In this document: positions 1 to 7,605 of the stretch, one piece after another
Position numbering within the stretch: position 1 is the stretch's first letter
How the letters are laid out: every line of letters starts with the position of its first letter
Assembly (NCBI RefSeq): GCF_025447595.1
Contig: NZ_JAOEJU010000012.1
Span: 1 to 64,000, forward strand
Direction: 5' to 3'
Origin: Pseudomonas koreensis
Lineage (GTDB): Bacteria; Pseudomonadota; Gammaproteobacteria; Pseudomonadales; Pseudomonadaceae
Length of the DNA: 64,000 nt
Translations under genes and position numbers: made by a program
The notes under the pieces: generated by a model
The model's database searches: none
What the model saw: the letters and a program-made list of their open reading frames with translations, nothing else
What the model was told of the DNA's origin: nothing

Positions 1-70
1 CCCACGGATCTGTACTGCGTCAACAGTCAGAAACCAGCCTAGTCCCTCCTCCTCCCTTCAAGTACCAGCA

Positions 71-160
71 TACAAGCGAGCCTGCTCGCGAAAGCGGAGC
101 ATCAGCCAACAACGATGTTGAATGATGGATCGCATTCGCGAGCAGGCTCGCTCCCACAGG
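71..160. repeat. REP doublet (REPIN-like), left copy partly eroded
   Basis: Two inverted REP cores face each other: gcgagcctgctcgcgaaagc near 76-95 and ttcgcgagcaggctcgctcc near 135-154, with about 40 bp between. This is the same family as the other doublets in the window, with a c in place of t in the centre of the palindrome. The left copy lacks the usual cctgtgggag edge. It lies just downstream of the minus-strand GST gene. Confidence 0.85.
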
Positions 161-180
161 TTTTTGACGGGCTTGAGAAA

Positions 181-1116
181 TCAGCGAGCTTCGATTCGGA
201 AACCGAAACGCGGGAAGTGCACATGCACCAACCCGCCACGTTCGTCTTCACGGCGCAGGATCAGCTCCTCGCGACCGGCAAACACCAGCTCACCGGCCAC
301 CGGATCAACGCCGTAGTCTGTCGCGGCGATCAGCACCTGCTGACCTGCCACGAACCCGTTTGGATCAGTGAACTCTTCGTCCGGCAACGCCGCCGGCGTC
401 GAACTGCGCGCGATCTCCAATGCCTCCTCCGAGCTCATCTCGCTGGCAGCGCCATGGCCAAAACCGAGCACACGCCCCAGCCACGCCGATACCGCCGGAT
501 AAGCATCCACCAACGGTGCCGTCACGTGCGTGGCCTTGAGGAACCACAGCGGATGGGCCATGGCGAAGTCGGCAATCGATGGCTCACCGAACAGGAAGTC
601 ACCGTCTTCACGCTGCAACTGCTGCTCCAGACGCGCCATGAGGGTCGGCCAATTGTGCTTGGCCTGCTCCGCTGACAGCTTGGTCGCGCTGCCACCACTG
701 AACAGTCCGGCCCGATCGGCAAGGAAGGCCTTGATCGCTTCCGGCGGCAACTTGCCGAAACGCACCGCCACCGATTCCGGTTGGAACACCAGGCTCACCG
801 CATGCTGGAACACCACCGAATCGGCCCAGGCGGCGAAGCTCGCGGCGATCATTTCCTGACCGTCCGGGAAGAACGAAGGCTGGGCCTTTTCTTGCTCGAG
901 GCGGCGGGCGATGAGCGCGGTGTCGCAGTAGATGTCGGCGCCGATCTGCAGCACCGGAGTCTTGCGGTAGCCACCGGTCAGGGCGGTCAGATCCGGTTTC
1001 GGCATCACAGGTGAAATGTGCACCGAGCGCCAGGACAAGCCCTTGAAACCCAACAGTAGTCGAGCCTTTTCGGCGAATGGAGAGGTCGGGTAATGATGCA
1101 GAATCAACTCGGACAT
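181..1116 (-). CDS. Glutathione S-transferase family protein
   Basis: Predicted 311-residue cytosolic protein of the GST superfamily. The N-terminus reads as a thioredoxin-like GST domain: it starts MSELILHHYPTSPFAEKAR, and KTPVLQIG supplies the cis-proline loop around residues 52-59. An all-helical C-terminal domain follows (GEPSIADFAMAHPLWFL near 175-192). The last ~80 residues, after the GST fold, are an extension with DPNGFVAGQQVLIAATDYGVDPVAGELVF, longer than a standard ~220-residue GST. Substrate is unknown. The ATG has few in-frame competitors upstream. It appears monocistronic: a hairpin lies upstream and a REP doublet downstream. Confidence 0.85.
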   Translation of the reverse strand: MSELILHHYPTSPFAEKARLLLGFKGLSWRSVHISPVMPKPDLTALTGGYRKTPVLQIGADIYCDTALIARRLEQEKAQPSFFPDGQEMIAASFAAWADSVVFQHAVSLVFQPESVAVRFGKLPPEAIKAFLADRAGLFSGGSATKLSAEQAKHNWPTLMARLEQQLQREDGDFLFGEPSIADFAMAHPLWFLKATHVTAPLVDAYPAVSAWLGRVLGFGHGAASEMSSEEALEIARSSTPAALPDEEFTDPNGFVAGQQVLIAATDYGVDPVAGELVFAGREELILRREDERGGLVHVHFPRFGFRIEAR

Positions 1117-1224
1117 GCTCGGCTCCGCCGCACAGAAAGTGAGCCCGCAGCTTAGCGCGCAATTCGTTCGCAGCCTACGGATCCGGCTGATGGGAACTGA
1201 TCAGTCAGGTTGATAAGGCACTAA

Positions 1225-1254
1225 AAGCCGCCTCAGCCAAGGCTGAGACGGCTT
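1225..1254 (-). terminator. Hairpin, probable minus-strand terminator
   Basis: AAGCCGCCTCAGCC pairs with GGCTGAGACGGCTT across a 2-nt gap, with one mismatch. On the minus strand the stem is followed by TTTTAG, so it would stop transcription running towards the GST gene. On the plus strand there is no T-run. Confidence 0.55.
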
Positions 1255-1748
1255 CCCACATCAATGACCCTACATCAGGTCATCGAAGTGATCTCGCAGG
1301 AACTCGTAAAAGCGAAACGCTTTGAACGACCTCCATACGAGGCTCAGACTACGCAGCAAAAGCTTCATACATTTTGGCCTCCGGTTGGGGGCCAAACCTC
1401 CAGCGTGCTTACCGGACCACGTACGCCTTCGGAATACACGCTAGTGTGTCCATTGAGGCGGCCGGTTGTGACACCCTCTGAAATATCATTCCGGCACGGG
1501 AGCAACCCCGTGTCAGAGGGCATGAAACCTTTAAGCCAATCGGCCAGACCTCAATAGTTGCACTGTCATGCGAGCGGACAGATCGTAATCGGGTTTCTGA
1601 CCCGACGTTTAAACAAATGAATCAAAAATCGCTTTTTTCTGAATGAATGTTTTTAGGCTTGCTCGATGGCATAAAGCCGAATAATCTTCGTCCACGCTAG
1701 TGTGTCCATTGAGATGCAGTAAACCCGGCCGCAAACCGGCGTTTACAG
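1255..1748. other. Gene-free, hairpin-rich intergenic stretch (possible ncRNA or element remnant)
   Basis: About 500 bp with no convincing gene. Several stems are visible: TTTGGCC/GGCCAAA (1373-1396); CCCTCTGA/TCAGAGGG (1474-1520) enclosing CACGGG/CCCGTG (1495-1512); TCGGGT/ACCCGA (1589-1605); and GTAAACCCGG/CCGGCGTTTAC (1719-1745, one bulge). The last is immediately followed by an intrinsic terminator. A 21-bp word is duplicated inside it. I see no match to an RNA family I know. The small reading frame at 1264-1557 has no clear ribosome site and no recognisable protein features. Confidence 0.45.
1437..1713. repeat. Duplicated 21-bp word, copies 256 bp apart
   Basis: Identical 21-bp direct repeats lie at 1437-1457 and 1693-1713; both contain gctagtgtgtccattgag. 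The first 12 bp of each are nearly palindromic (cacgctagtgtg). A repeat this long does not arise by chance. It could mark the ends of a small element, an att-like duplication, or a repeated regulatory site. Confidence 0.8.
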
Positions 1749-1777
1749 AAAAAACCGCCCCGCAAAGGCGGTTTTTT
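1749..1777. terminator. Bidirectional intrinsic terminator
   Basis: AAAAAACCGCC (1749-1759) pairs with GGCGGTTTTTT (1767-1777), giving a GC stem with T-tracts on both strands. It ends the minus-strand GIY-YIG unit and would also end any plus-strand RNA from the preceding intergenic stretch. Confidence 0.85.
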
Positions 1778-1839
1778 TTCGCCTGACGTTTGCCTGAGGC
1801 CGCCGCGTCGACGTGGAGACTTCTACCGTCTGCTCCCGA

Positions 1840-2142
1840 TCAATCAGGCCGATAAGACGCCACCAGACACTCCTTCGCACTCTTCCTCAGCTTCTTGATC
1901 AACCGCTCCTGACGCAACGCATCACTCTTGTCGCGGCACAGCTCGGTATAGACCAGCGCCATCGCCGGGCTTGAGAGAAAGAAGCGTGCGCCCTTGCCGC
2001 TCTGGTGCTTGGCGAAGCGGCGCACGGGATCATCGCTGATCCCGCAGTACAGCGAACCGTTGGCGGCGCGTACGAGGTAGACGAACCAGGACTTGCTCAC
2101 TGGAACGTCGGCATCGAGAGGATTTTCGCTGAGGCTGGTCAC
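1840..2142 (-). CDS. GIY-YIG nuclease-domain protein (UPF0213/YhbQ type)
   Basis: 100 residues, consistent with single-domain GIY-YIG proteins of the YhbQ/UPF0213 group. The motif is seen as FVYLVRAANGSLYCGIS (residues 20-36), followed by the conserved Arg of DPVRRFAKHQ, GKGARFF, and a basic C-terminal helix with E..LIKKL. The family resembles structure-specific endonucleases and has been linked to DNA damage responses; the role here is inferred. A strong terminator follows at 1749-1777. Confidence 0.85.
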   Translation of the reverse strand: MTSLSENPLDADVPVSKSWFVYLVRAANGSLYCGISDDPVRRFAKHQSGKGARFFLSSPAMALVYTELCRDKSDALRQERLIKKLRKSAKECLVASYRPD

Positions 2143-2181
2143 GGGACAATTCAGGCGTAAGGAAAACAGGCCGCGATCTTA

Positions 2182-2655
2182 TCAGCGACTCGCCTGAAAT
2201 GCCTTCAGCCCTTTCAGCGCCTGGGCGCGGACGGCGTTGCGCACCAGCGGCGTCCAGCCCAGCAGCAGGCCCTTGAAGCCCAGTGCCTGGCGGGACCAGC
2301 GCCACAGGTCGAAGTGATCGTGATGTTCGCAGATCTTGCCGTCGCGGAAGACGAAGCGTGCCTGGATGTCGTTGATCACGATGTTGCCGGTCTGGCTGAA
2401 CAGGTAGGTCGCCACCCAGTGGGCGCCGCCGCTGCGCTCGTCGGCGCGGACGTTGTCGAAGGTCAGGGAGAAGTCCTTGGCGCGGGTGGTGAGCATGCGC
2501 CACATGTCGCCGGCATCGCGCCCGTGCAGCTCGCCGAAGGCCGGATCGCTGAAAACCACGTCATCGGTGTAGCAGGCGGCCATGGCCTCGGCGTCGAGGC
2601 GCTGGAAAGCCTGGTAGAAACGGGTGATAAGGGCGCTGTGGGCTTCTTCACTCAT
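2182..2655 (-). CDS. NTF2-like / SnoaL-type protein
   Basis: 157-residue single-domain protein with an NTF2-like fold. It begins MSEEAHSALITRFYQAFQ, then YTDDVVFSDPAFGELHGRDA and a C-terminal KICEHHDHFDLWRWSRQALG typical of the polyketide-cyclase-like/ketosteroid-isomerase-like group. Function cannot be assigned from fold. The ATG at 2655 is chosen because GGAGATTGCCC precedes it; an in-frame start 25 codons upstream lacks a comparable site. It lies between the GIY-YIG gene and the MFS gene on the same strand. Confidence 0.75.
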   Translation of the reverse strand: MSEEAHSALITRFYQAFQRLDAEAMAACYTDDVVFSDPAFGELHGRDAGDMWRMLTTRAKDFSLTFDNVRADERSGGAHWVATYLFSQTGNIVINDIQARFVFRDGKICEHHDHFDLWRWSRQALGFKGLLLGWTPLVRNAVRAQALKGLKAFQASR

Positions 2656-2755
2656 GGGCAATCTCCGGGAAAGGTACAGATTGCCAGCACGATAATCCGC
2701 AAACGCCCGAAACACTATCGGCATTCGCATTCCGAATACCGACAGTGTGTGCGTG

Positions 2756-4060
2756 TCAGACCTTTTCGCTTACCACCTGCACATACAATGCGCGCCCGGC
2801 ACCTAGGCCGGCAAGGATCGCACCGGCACCGATGATACCGAAGATCCAGCCCACGGCATTCCAGCCACCGGTCCAGTCATGCACCACGCCGACCGCGAAC
2901 GGCCCCATGGACGCGAGGGTGTAGCCGAAGCCCTGGGACATGCTCGACAGGTTCGCCGCCACGTGGGAATCCCGCGAGCGCAGCACGATCAGGGTCAGCG
3001 CCAGGCTGAACGTACCGCCCTGCCCCAGGCCCAGCAGGATCGCCCAGCCCCACAGGCCTTCGATCGGCGCATACAGGCAACCGAACAGGCCGCCGAGGGT
3101 CAGCGCCATCACCACCACGATTGCCAGCCGCTGATCCTTTCCGCGCGTGGCCAGCCACGGTGCTGCCAGGGAGCTGGCGAGCTGGATGATCACCGATCCG
3201 GACAGTACCAGGCCGGCCTGGGTCGGCGTCAGCCCGCGACCGATAAGGATCGACGGCAACCAGCCGAACACGATGTAGGCCAGCGACGACTGCAGGCCCA
3301 TGTACAAGGTGACCTGCCAGGCCAGCGGATCACGCAGCAGACCACGCACTCGATACGCGACATTGTGCGCACCGTGCTTCTGGCCGATTTGCGGCAACCA
3401 GAACACTGCCGCCACCAGCGCCGGAATCACCCAGAAACCCAGGCCCATGGCCCAGCTGTGATCGAAGTGTTCACTCAACGGCACGCTGGAGCCCGCCGCC
3501 ATCGCCGCGCCCAGACACAGGGCCATGGTGTAGACACCGGTCATGGTGCCGGCATGTTTGGCGAAGTCGCGCTTGACGATGCCCGGCAGCAACACACCGA
3601 TGATGCCGATGCTCGCACCGCCCAGCACACTGCCGGCGAACAGACCGATTTCACCGAAATTGCTGCGCAGGATAATGCCGCCGGCCAGTGTCAGAAGAAT
3701 CCCCAGCACCACCCGCTCGGCACCAAAACGCCGCGCCAGCACCGGCGCCAGCGGAGCGAACAGACCGAGGCAAAGCACCGGCAACGTCGTCAGCAGTCCC
3801 GCCTGAGCGGCTGACAAACCCAGGCTTTTGGACACTTCACTGAGCAGCGGCGCCATGCTCGACAGCGCCGGTCGCAAGTTCAGCGCCACCAAAATCAGCC
3901 CCAGCAGCAACAGCCACGGGCGGCGCACCAGTGGATGGCTTTGCTGCACCTGCTCGTCATCGGCCTCTGCGTCGATCAACAACTCTTCGAGGTCAGCCTT
4001 GCGAACGGAGGCCTGGGAAACTTCTGGGCGGGACATGGTTTTCTCGGTTTCAAGGTTCAT
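2756..4060 (-). CDS. MFS transporter, CynX/NimT family
   Basis: 434-residue inner-membrane carrier with about twelve hydrophobic segments after a ~45-residue polar N-terminus. PWLLLLGLILVALNLRPALSS is the typical first helix of CynX/NimT-type carriers (cyanate or 2-nitroimidazole transport), including the NLRPA motif. The charged loop RRFGAERV between helices 2 and 3 fits MFS. Its ATG overlaps the stop of the upstream GntR-type regulator by 11 bp, so the two are co-transcribed and the regulator probably controls export. An alternative start is the Met at 4036 (MSRPEVSQAS). Substrate is unknown. Confidence 0.85.
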   Translation of the reverse strand: MNLETEKTMSRPEVSQASVRKADLEELLIDAEADDEQVQQSHPLVRRPWLLLLGLILVALNLRPALSSMAPLLSEVSKSLGLSAAQAGLLTTLPVLCLGLFAPLAPVLARRFGAERVVLGILLTLAGGIILRSNFGEIGLFAGSVLGGASIGIIGVLLPGIVKRDFAKHAGTMTGVYTMALCLGAAMAAGSSVPLSEHFDHSWAMGLGFWVIPALVAAVFWLPQIGQKHGAHNVAYRVRGLLRDPLAWQVTLYMGLQSSLAYIVFGWLPSILIGRGLTPTQAGLVLSGSVIIQLASSLAAPWLATRGKDQRLAIVVVMALTLGGLFGCLYAPIEGLWGWAILLGLGQGGTFSLALTLIVLRSRDSHVAANLSSMSQGFGYTLASMGPFAVGVVHDWTGGWNAVGWIFGIIGAGAILAGLGAGRALYVQVVSEKV

Positions 4061-4709
4061 TGATCAACTGCCTCGACAGGGCTTTGGCCCGCTCCGGATC
4101 GCGTTGCTCGACGGCCTCAAGCAAGGCGACGTGCAAATCGAAGACTTCCTGTCGACGGGGGACGATGTTCAGGGTCTGGCGCAATTGCGCGCCGACGATG
4201 CTGGAAAAATAGCGATACAGCTCGCTGAGGGTCGGGTTGTGCGCGGCGTCCACCAGGCGGCGGTGAAACACCAGATCGCAGCGGATGTAACTGTCGAGGT
4301 CGCCGTGATAGTGGCTGCCGGCGACACCCAGCGCCTCGCGCAACGCGACGAGGTCTTCATCGGTCCGGCGCAAGGCCGCCAGGCCGATGGCCTCGACTTC
4401 AAGGATGTGCCGGGTTTCCCGGGCCTGATCCAGCGAGCATTTGGACAGCGCCTTGAGCGTGTCCATCGGATCGACCACCGCCCGCAGGTAACTTCCGTCA
4501 CCCTGACGGATTTCGATCAACCCGGAAAACGCCAGCACCCGCATCGCCTCGCGCACGGTGTTGCGGCTGATGCCGAGCTCGGCACACAACTCGGGCTCGG
4601 TCGGCAAACGCTGCCCGACCTGCCACGTGCCGTCGGTGATGCGCTGGCGCAATTGATCCAGGGCCTGATCGACCAGGGATCGCTTAATGAGTGGAGAAAT
4701 GTCTGACAT
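4050..4709 (-). CDS. GntR family transcriptional regulator, FadR-type (FCD domain)
   Basis: 219 residues from the ATG at 4709, which has AAGGG eight bases upstream; a TTG seven codons earlier is less likely. The N-terminal winged HTH is clear: VGQRLPTEPELCAELGISRN followed by TVREAMRVLAFSGLIEIRQG. The C-terminal helical FCD domain has RHILEVEAIGLAALRR, a metal/ligand-binding type DLVFHRRLVDAAHN, and a final HVALLEAVEQRD. These regulators bind a small carboxylate effector and repress neighbouring genes. It is first in an overlapping pair with the MFS transporter. Two inverted repeats lie just upstream. Confidence 0.9.
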   Translation of the reverse strand: MSDISPLIKRSLVDQALDQLRQRITDGTWQVGQRLPTEPELCAELGISRNTVREAMRVLAFSGLIEIRQGDGSYLRAVVDPMDTLKALSKCSLDQARETRHILEVEAIGLAALRRTDEDLVALREALGVAGSHYHGDLDSYIRCDLVFHRRLVDAAHNPTLSELYRYFSSIVGAQLRQTLNIVPRRQEVFDLHVALLEAVEQRDPERAKALSRQLINEP

Positions 4710-4722
4710 AGGATTCGCCCTT

Positions 4723-4762
4723 TCATCCAATCATGGGATGAATTTTCTGACATGTTAGTCAG
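4723..4762 (-). promoter_or_regulatory. Candidate operator pair for the GntR/FCD regulator
   Basis: Two inverted repeats sit right upstream of the regulator's start: TCATCCAATCATGGGATGA (4723-4741) and CTGACATGTTAGTCAG (4747-4762). Short palindromes beside the gene are usual for autoregulated GntR repressors. The assignment is positional inference. Confidence 0.5.
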
Positions 4763-4829
4763 CTCCGTGTAGGACGGCAACCACCTAGGGTCAGAGAGAG
4801 GCAAATGGAACGGGATTTTCGATTAGTCA

Positions 4830-4852
4830 AAATTACCCTTTAAGGGTAATTT
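4830..4852 (+). promoter_or_regulatory. mqsRA operator palindrome
   Basis: Perfect inverted repeat AAATTACCCTT-T-AAGGGTAATTT ending 23 bp before the mqsR start. MqsA in E. coli binds palindromes with related TAACCT/AGGTTA arms in the mqsRA promoter, so autoregulation by MqsA is strongly suggested. Confidence 0.8.
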
Positions 4853-4875
4853 CAAGGACAGGGTTTTGGTTTCTT

Positions 4876-5184
4876 ATGGAAAAGAACACACCCCATTACG
4901 ACTTGGTGGTGATCAAGGCTGAGGTCAGGCGACTTGGCAAAAAAGCCTTCACCAGGTCTTCGGCAAAATCCGGTGAGAAGCTCGGCTTTAGCTTCAGAGA
5001 GATGCAAGAGATCGTTTTCGAGTTACAGAACAGGATGTTGTACAAATCCATGACCACTTATGACGATCATCGAGTCTGGCAGGACGTGTATCACATCACT
5101 TCACAAGATCAGGAGATTTACATCAAGGTGACCTACCGCCCAGGCGGCCCACCGGTAATTTCCTTCAAGGAGAAAAACCCATGA
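4876..5184 (+). CDS. mqsR: MqsR family toxin (mRNA interferase)
   Basis: 102 residues, close to the 98 of E. coli MqsR, a ribosome-independent endoribonuclease of the RelE fold that cleaves mRNA at GC-containing sites. Recognition rests on the start MEKNTPHYDLVVIKAEVRRL, on LYKSMTTYDDHRVWQDVY, and on the ending VISFKEK. By alignment from memory, the E. coli active-site residues Lys56, Gln68, Tyr81 and Lys96 correspond to Lys57, Gln69, Tyr82 and Lys98 here, so the toxin should be active. It overlaps mqsA by 4 bp (ATGA). Toxin-first order is characteristic of this system. Confidence 0.95.
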   Translation: MEKNTPHYDLVVIKAEVRRLGKKAFTRSSAKSGEKLGFSFREMQEIVFELQNRMLYKSMTTYDDHRVWQDVYHITSQDQEIYIKVTYRPGGPPVISFKEKNP

Positions 5185-5669
5185 AAACCCAGCAATGTGT
5201 CAGCTGCGGTGCACGTGAGGGAATGAGGCATTTCGAGGGTCGCGCCGAAACCTTGAGTGTCAAAGGCATGGAGCGCCGTGTAGATAATCTTTCTGGCTGG
5301 GAGTGCCAGAAGTGCGGTGAGGTCGAGTGGGACTTCGACACTGACAGCGCAGAACGTTTTGGGGAAGCAGGGGATGAACTGGTATTCGCTGCCAGGCAAA
5401 TGATCGGTGACGAGATGAGGCGTATCCGTCGAAAATTGCACCTTACGCAAAAAGAGACGGTGCAATTATTGTCGGGTGGTGGACATAACGCTTTCTCTCG
5501 CTACGAGCGCGGCGAAATATTGCCGCCCAAAGCACTGATACTGCTGATGCGACTATTGGATCGTTACCCGTACTTGCTGACCGATGCAAAGTCTCTCGGT
5601 GAAGGGGCAGACTTGAGAGGCTTCACGCACACCGTCCACAAAGAACACGAAACCCTCACGGTGTCCTGA
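5181..5669 (+). CDS. mqsA: MqsA family antitoxin (Zn-finger plus HTH)
   Basis: 162 residues, longer than E. coli MqsA (131). The N-terminal zinc-binding domain has Cys6-x2-Cys9 and Cys42-x2-Cys45. The C-terminal XRE-like HTH runs from about residue 75, with HLTQKETVQLL and NAFSRYERGEILPPKALILL; Asn103 and Arg107 align with the DNA-contacting Asn97 and Arg101 of E. coli. A ~25-residue tail after the HTH (TDAKSLGEGADLRGFTH...) accounts for the extra length. It neutralises MqsR and should repress the operon through the 4830-4852 palindrome. Confidence 0.95.
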   Translation: MKTQQCVSCGAREGMRHFEGRAETLSVKGMERRVDNLSGWECQKCGEVEWDFDTDSAERFGEAGDELVFAARQMIGDEMRRIRRKLHLTQKETVQLLSGGGHNAFSRYERGEILPPKALILLMRLLDRYPYLLTDAKSLGEGADLRGFTHTVHKEHETLTVS

Positions 5670-5681
5670 TCCCCAAAAAAC

Positions 5682-5710
5682 AAACCCGGCACTAGGCCGG
5701 GTTTATTTTA
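5682..5710. terminator. Bidirectional terminator between mqsA and aapP
   Basis: AAACCCGGC (5682-5690) and GCCGGGTTT (5696-5704) flank a 5-nt loop. TATTTTATT follows on the plus strand and GTTTTTTGG on the minus strand, so it can end both converging units. Confidence 0.85.
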
Positions 5711-5721
5711 TTCATCAGATC

Positions 5722-6486
5722 TCAATGCAGGATCTGACTCAGGAACAGCTTCGTCCGATCATTTTGTGGATTGTCGAAGAAGTCGTTCGGTGCCGCCTGT
5801 TCAACGATTTCGCCCTTGTCCATGAAGATCACGCGGTTGGCCACGGTGCGGGCGAAGCCCATTTCGTGGGTTACGCAGAGCATGGTCATGCCGTCTTCAG
5901 CCAGGCCGATCATGGTGTCGAGTACCTCTTTCACCATCTCCGGGTCGAGTGCCGAGGTCGGTTCGTCGAACAGCATGATTTTCGGTTTCATGCACAGCGC
6001 ACGGGCGATCGCCACACGCTGCTGCTGACCGCCGGACAGTTGCCCCGGGTACTTGTGCGCCTGCTCCGGAATGCGTACGCGTTCCAGGTAATGCATGGCG
6101 ATTTCCTCGGCCTTGCGCTTGGGCATCTTGCGTACCCACATCGGCGCCAGGGTGCAGTTCTGCAAAATGGTCAGGTGCGGGAACAGGTTGAAGTGCTGGA
6201 ACACCATGCCGACTTCACGGCGGATCGCTTCGATCTGCTTGAGGTCGTTGGTCAGCTCCACGCCATCGACCACGATGCGGCCCTGCTGGTGCTCTTCCAG
6301 ACGGTTGAGGCAGCGGATGGTGGTGGACTTGCCGGAACCCGACGGGCCGCACAGCACGATACGCTCGCCCTGACGCACGTTGAGGTTGATGTCTTTCAGC
6401 ACGTGGAACTGGCCGTACCACTTGTTCACGCCCTGCATCTGAATGATGCCTTCAGGGCCCACTGGCTTTTTGATTGCTTCGCTCAT
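5722..6486 (-). CDS. aapP: General L-amino acid ABC transporter, ATPase subunit
   Basis: 254-residue polar amino-acid uptake ATPase. Walker A is GPSGSGKST (residues 47-55), the Q-loop is in VFQHFNLFPHLT, the signature is LSGGQQQR, Walker B is IMLFDEPTSALD, and the switch His lies in CVTHEMGF. It energises uptake through the AapQ/AapM permease pair encoded upstream. The Met at 6486 (MSEAIKKPVGPEG) is the start; further upstream the frame runs into the aapM gene. It is last in aapJQMP, followed by a bidirectional terminator. Confidence 0.9.
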   Translation of the reverse strand: MSEAIKKPVGPEGIIQMQGVNKWYGQFHVLKDINLNVRQGERIVLCGPSGSGKSTTIRCLNRLEEHQQGRIVVDGVELTNDLKQIEAIRREVGMVFQHFNLFPHLTILQNCTLAPMWVRKMPKRKAEEIAMHYLERVRIPEQAHKYPGQLSGGQQQRVAIARALCMKPKIMLFDEPTSALDPEMVKEVLDTMIGLAEDGMTMLCVTHEMGFARTVANRVIFMDKGEIVEQAAPNDFFDNPQNDRTKLFLSQILH

Positions 6487-6497
6487 CGAAAAAACTC

Positions 6498-7595
6498 CTA
6501 ACGCTTGTGGCCAGTGTCGAGCTTGCGTTCCAGGTGCATGGAATAGCGCGACATACCAAAACAGAAAATCCAGAACACCAGGGCGGCGAACACGTAGCCT
6601 TCGGTGGCCATGCCCAGCCATTTCGGATCGGCAGCGGCTTGTTTGACGCTGTTGAGCAGGTCAAAGAGGCCGATGATGATCACCAGGCTGGTGTCCTTGA
6701 ACAGCGCGATGAAGGTGTTGACGATGCCGGGAATCACCAGCTTCAGGGCTTGCGGCAGAATCACCAGGCCCATGGCGCGCCAGTAACCGAGGCCCATCGC
6801 GGCCGCGGCTTCGTACTGGCCTTTGGGGATCGCTTGCAGACCGCCGCGCACCACTTCGGCGACGTACGCCGACTGGAACAGGATCACGCCGATCAGCGCC
6901 CGCAGCAGCTTGTCGAAGTTCATGCCTTCGGGCAGAAACAGCGGCAGCATCACCGAAGACATGAACAGCACCGTGATCAACGGCACGCCGCGCCAGAACT
7001 CGATGAAGGTCACGCAGACCACACGGATCGCCGGCATGTTCGAGCGTCGGCCCAGCGCCAGGACAATCCCCAGCGGCAACGCACCGGCGATGCCGACAGT
7101 CGCGATCACCAGGGTCAGCATCAGACCGCCCCACTGGCTGGTCGCCACGGTGTCGAGGCCGAAGACGCCGCCATGCAGCAGGCACCAGGCAACGATCGGG
7201 TAGACCACCAGGAAACTCAGGCCGTACACCGCCTTGTGCGCCACGCGCTTGATGAACAGTGGCGCCACGCCGATGACCGCCAGCCACACGGTCAGGTCCA
7301 CGCGCCAGCGCAGTTCCGGCGGGTAGTAGCCGTACATGAACTGGCCGAAACGCTGCTGGATGAAGACCCAGCAGGCGCCATCCTTGGTGCAGTCGGCGCG
7401 GGTGGTGCCGACCCAGTTGGCATCGATGATCGCCCAGCTGAGGATCGGCGGTACCACCAGGTAGATCAGGTAGAAAGCAAACAGGGTCAGCAGGGTGTTG
7501 AGCCAGCTGGAGAACATGTTCGCGCGGATCCACGCCATCGGGCCGAAAACCTTGGCCGGCGGTGGCATGTCGGGTTTGAAAGTATGAGTACTCAT
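6498..7595 (-). CDS. aapM: General L-amino acid ABC transporter permease AapM
   Basis: 365-residue inner-membrane permease. An N-terminal membrane segment (LLTLFAFYLIYLVVPPILSW) is followed by a periplasmic loop of ~80 residues with two Cys, then the HisM-type permease core. GGLMLTLVIATVGIAGALPLG opens the core, and the EAA loop is YEAAAAMGLGYWRAMGLVILP. The long N-terminus with a periplasmic insert separates Aap/Bzt permeases from the ~220-residue HisQ/M proteins. It sits 10 bp after aapQ and 11 bp before aapP. Confidence 0.9.
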   Translation of the reverse strand: MSTHTFKPDMPPPAKVFGPMAWIRANMFSSWLNTLLTLFAFYLIYLVVPPILSWAIIDANWVGTTRADCTKDGACWVFIQQRFGQFMYGYYPPELRWRVDLTVWLAVIGVAPLFIKRVAHKAVYGLSFLVVYPIVAWCLLHGGVFGLDTVATSQWGGLMLTLVIATVGIAGALPLGIVLALGRRSNMPAIRVVCVTFIEFWRGVPLITVLFMSSVMLPLFLPEGMNFDKLLRALIGVILFQSAYVAEVVRGGLQAIPKGQYEAAAAMGLGYWRAMGLVILPQALKLVIPGIVNTFIALFKDTSLVIIIGLFDLLNSVKQAAADPKWLGMATEGYVFAALVFWIFCFGMSRYSMHLERKLDTGHKR

Positions 7596-7605
7596 GCGCT
7601 ATTCC

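Noticed and set aside
71..160. CRISPR array made of repeated gcgagcaagctcgctccc units
   Set aside because: Units are inverted pairs scattered over 56 kb, with no regular spacers and no cas genes; they are REP elements.
1264..1557. 97-codon plus-strand frame in the intergenic stretch
   Set aside because: No ribosome site, no recognisable family, and it runs through the hairpins and one 21-bp repeat; the region looks like RNA or a remnant instead.
1255..1779. Retron msr/msd or integron attC element
   Set aside because: No reverse transcriptase gene nearby, and no attC-type core sites were seen; the hairpins alone are not enough.
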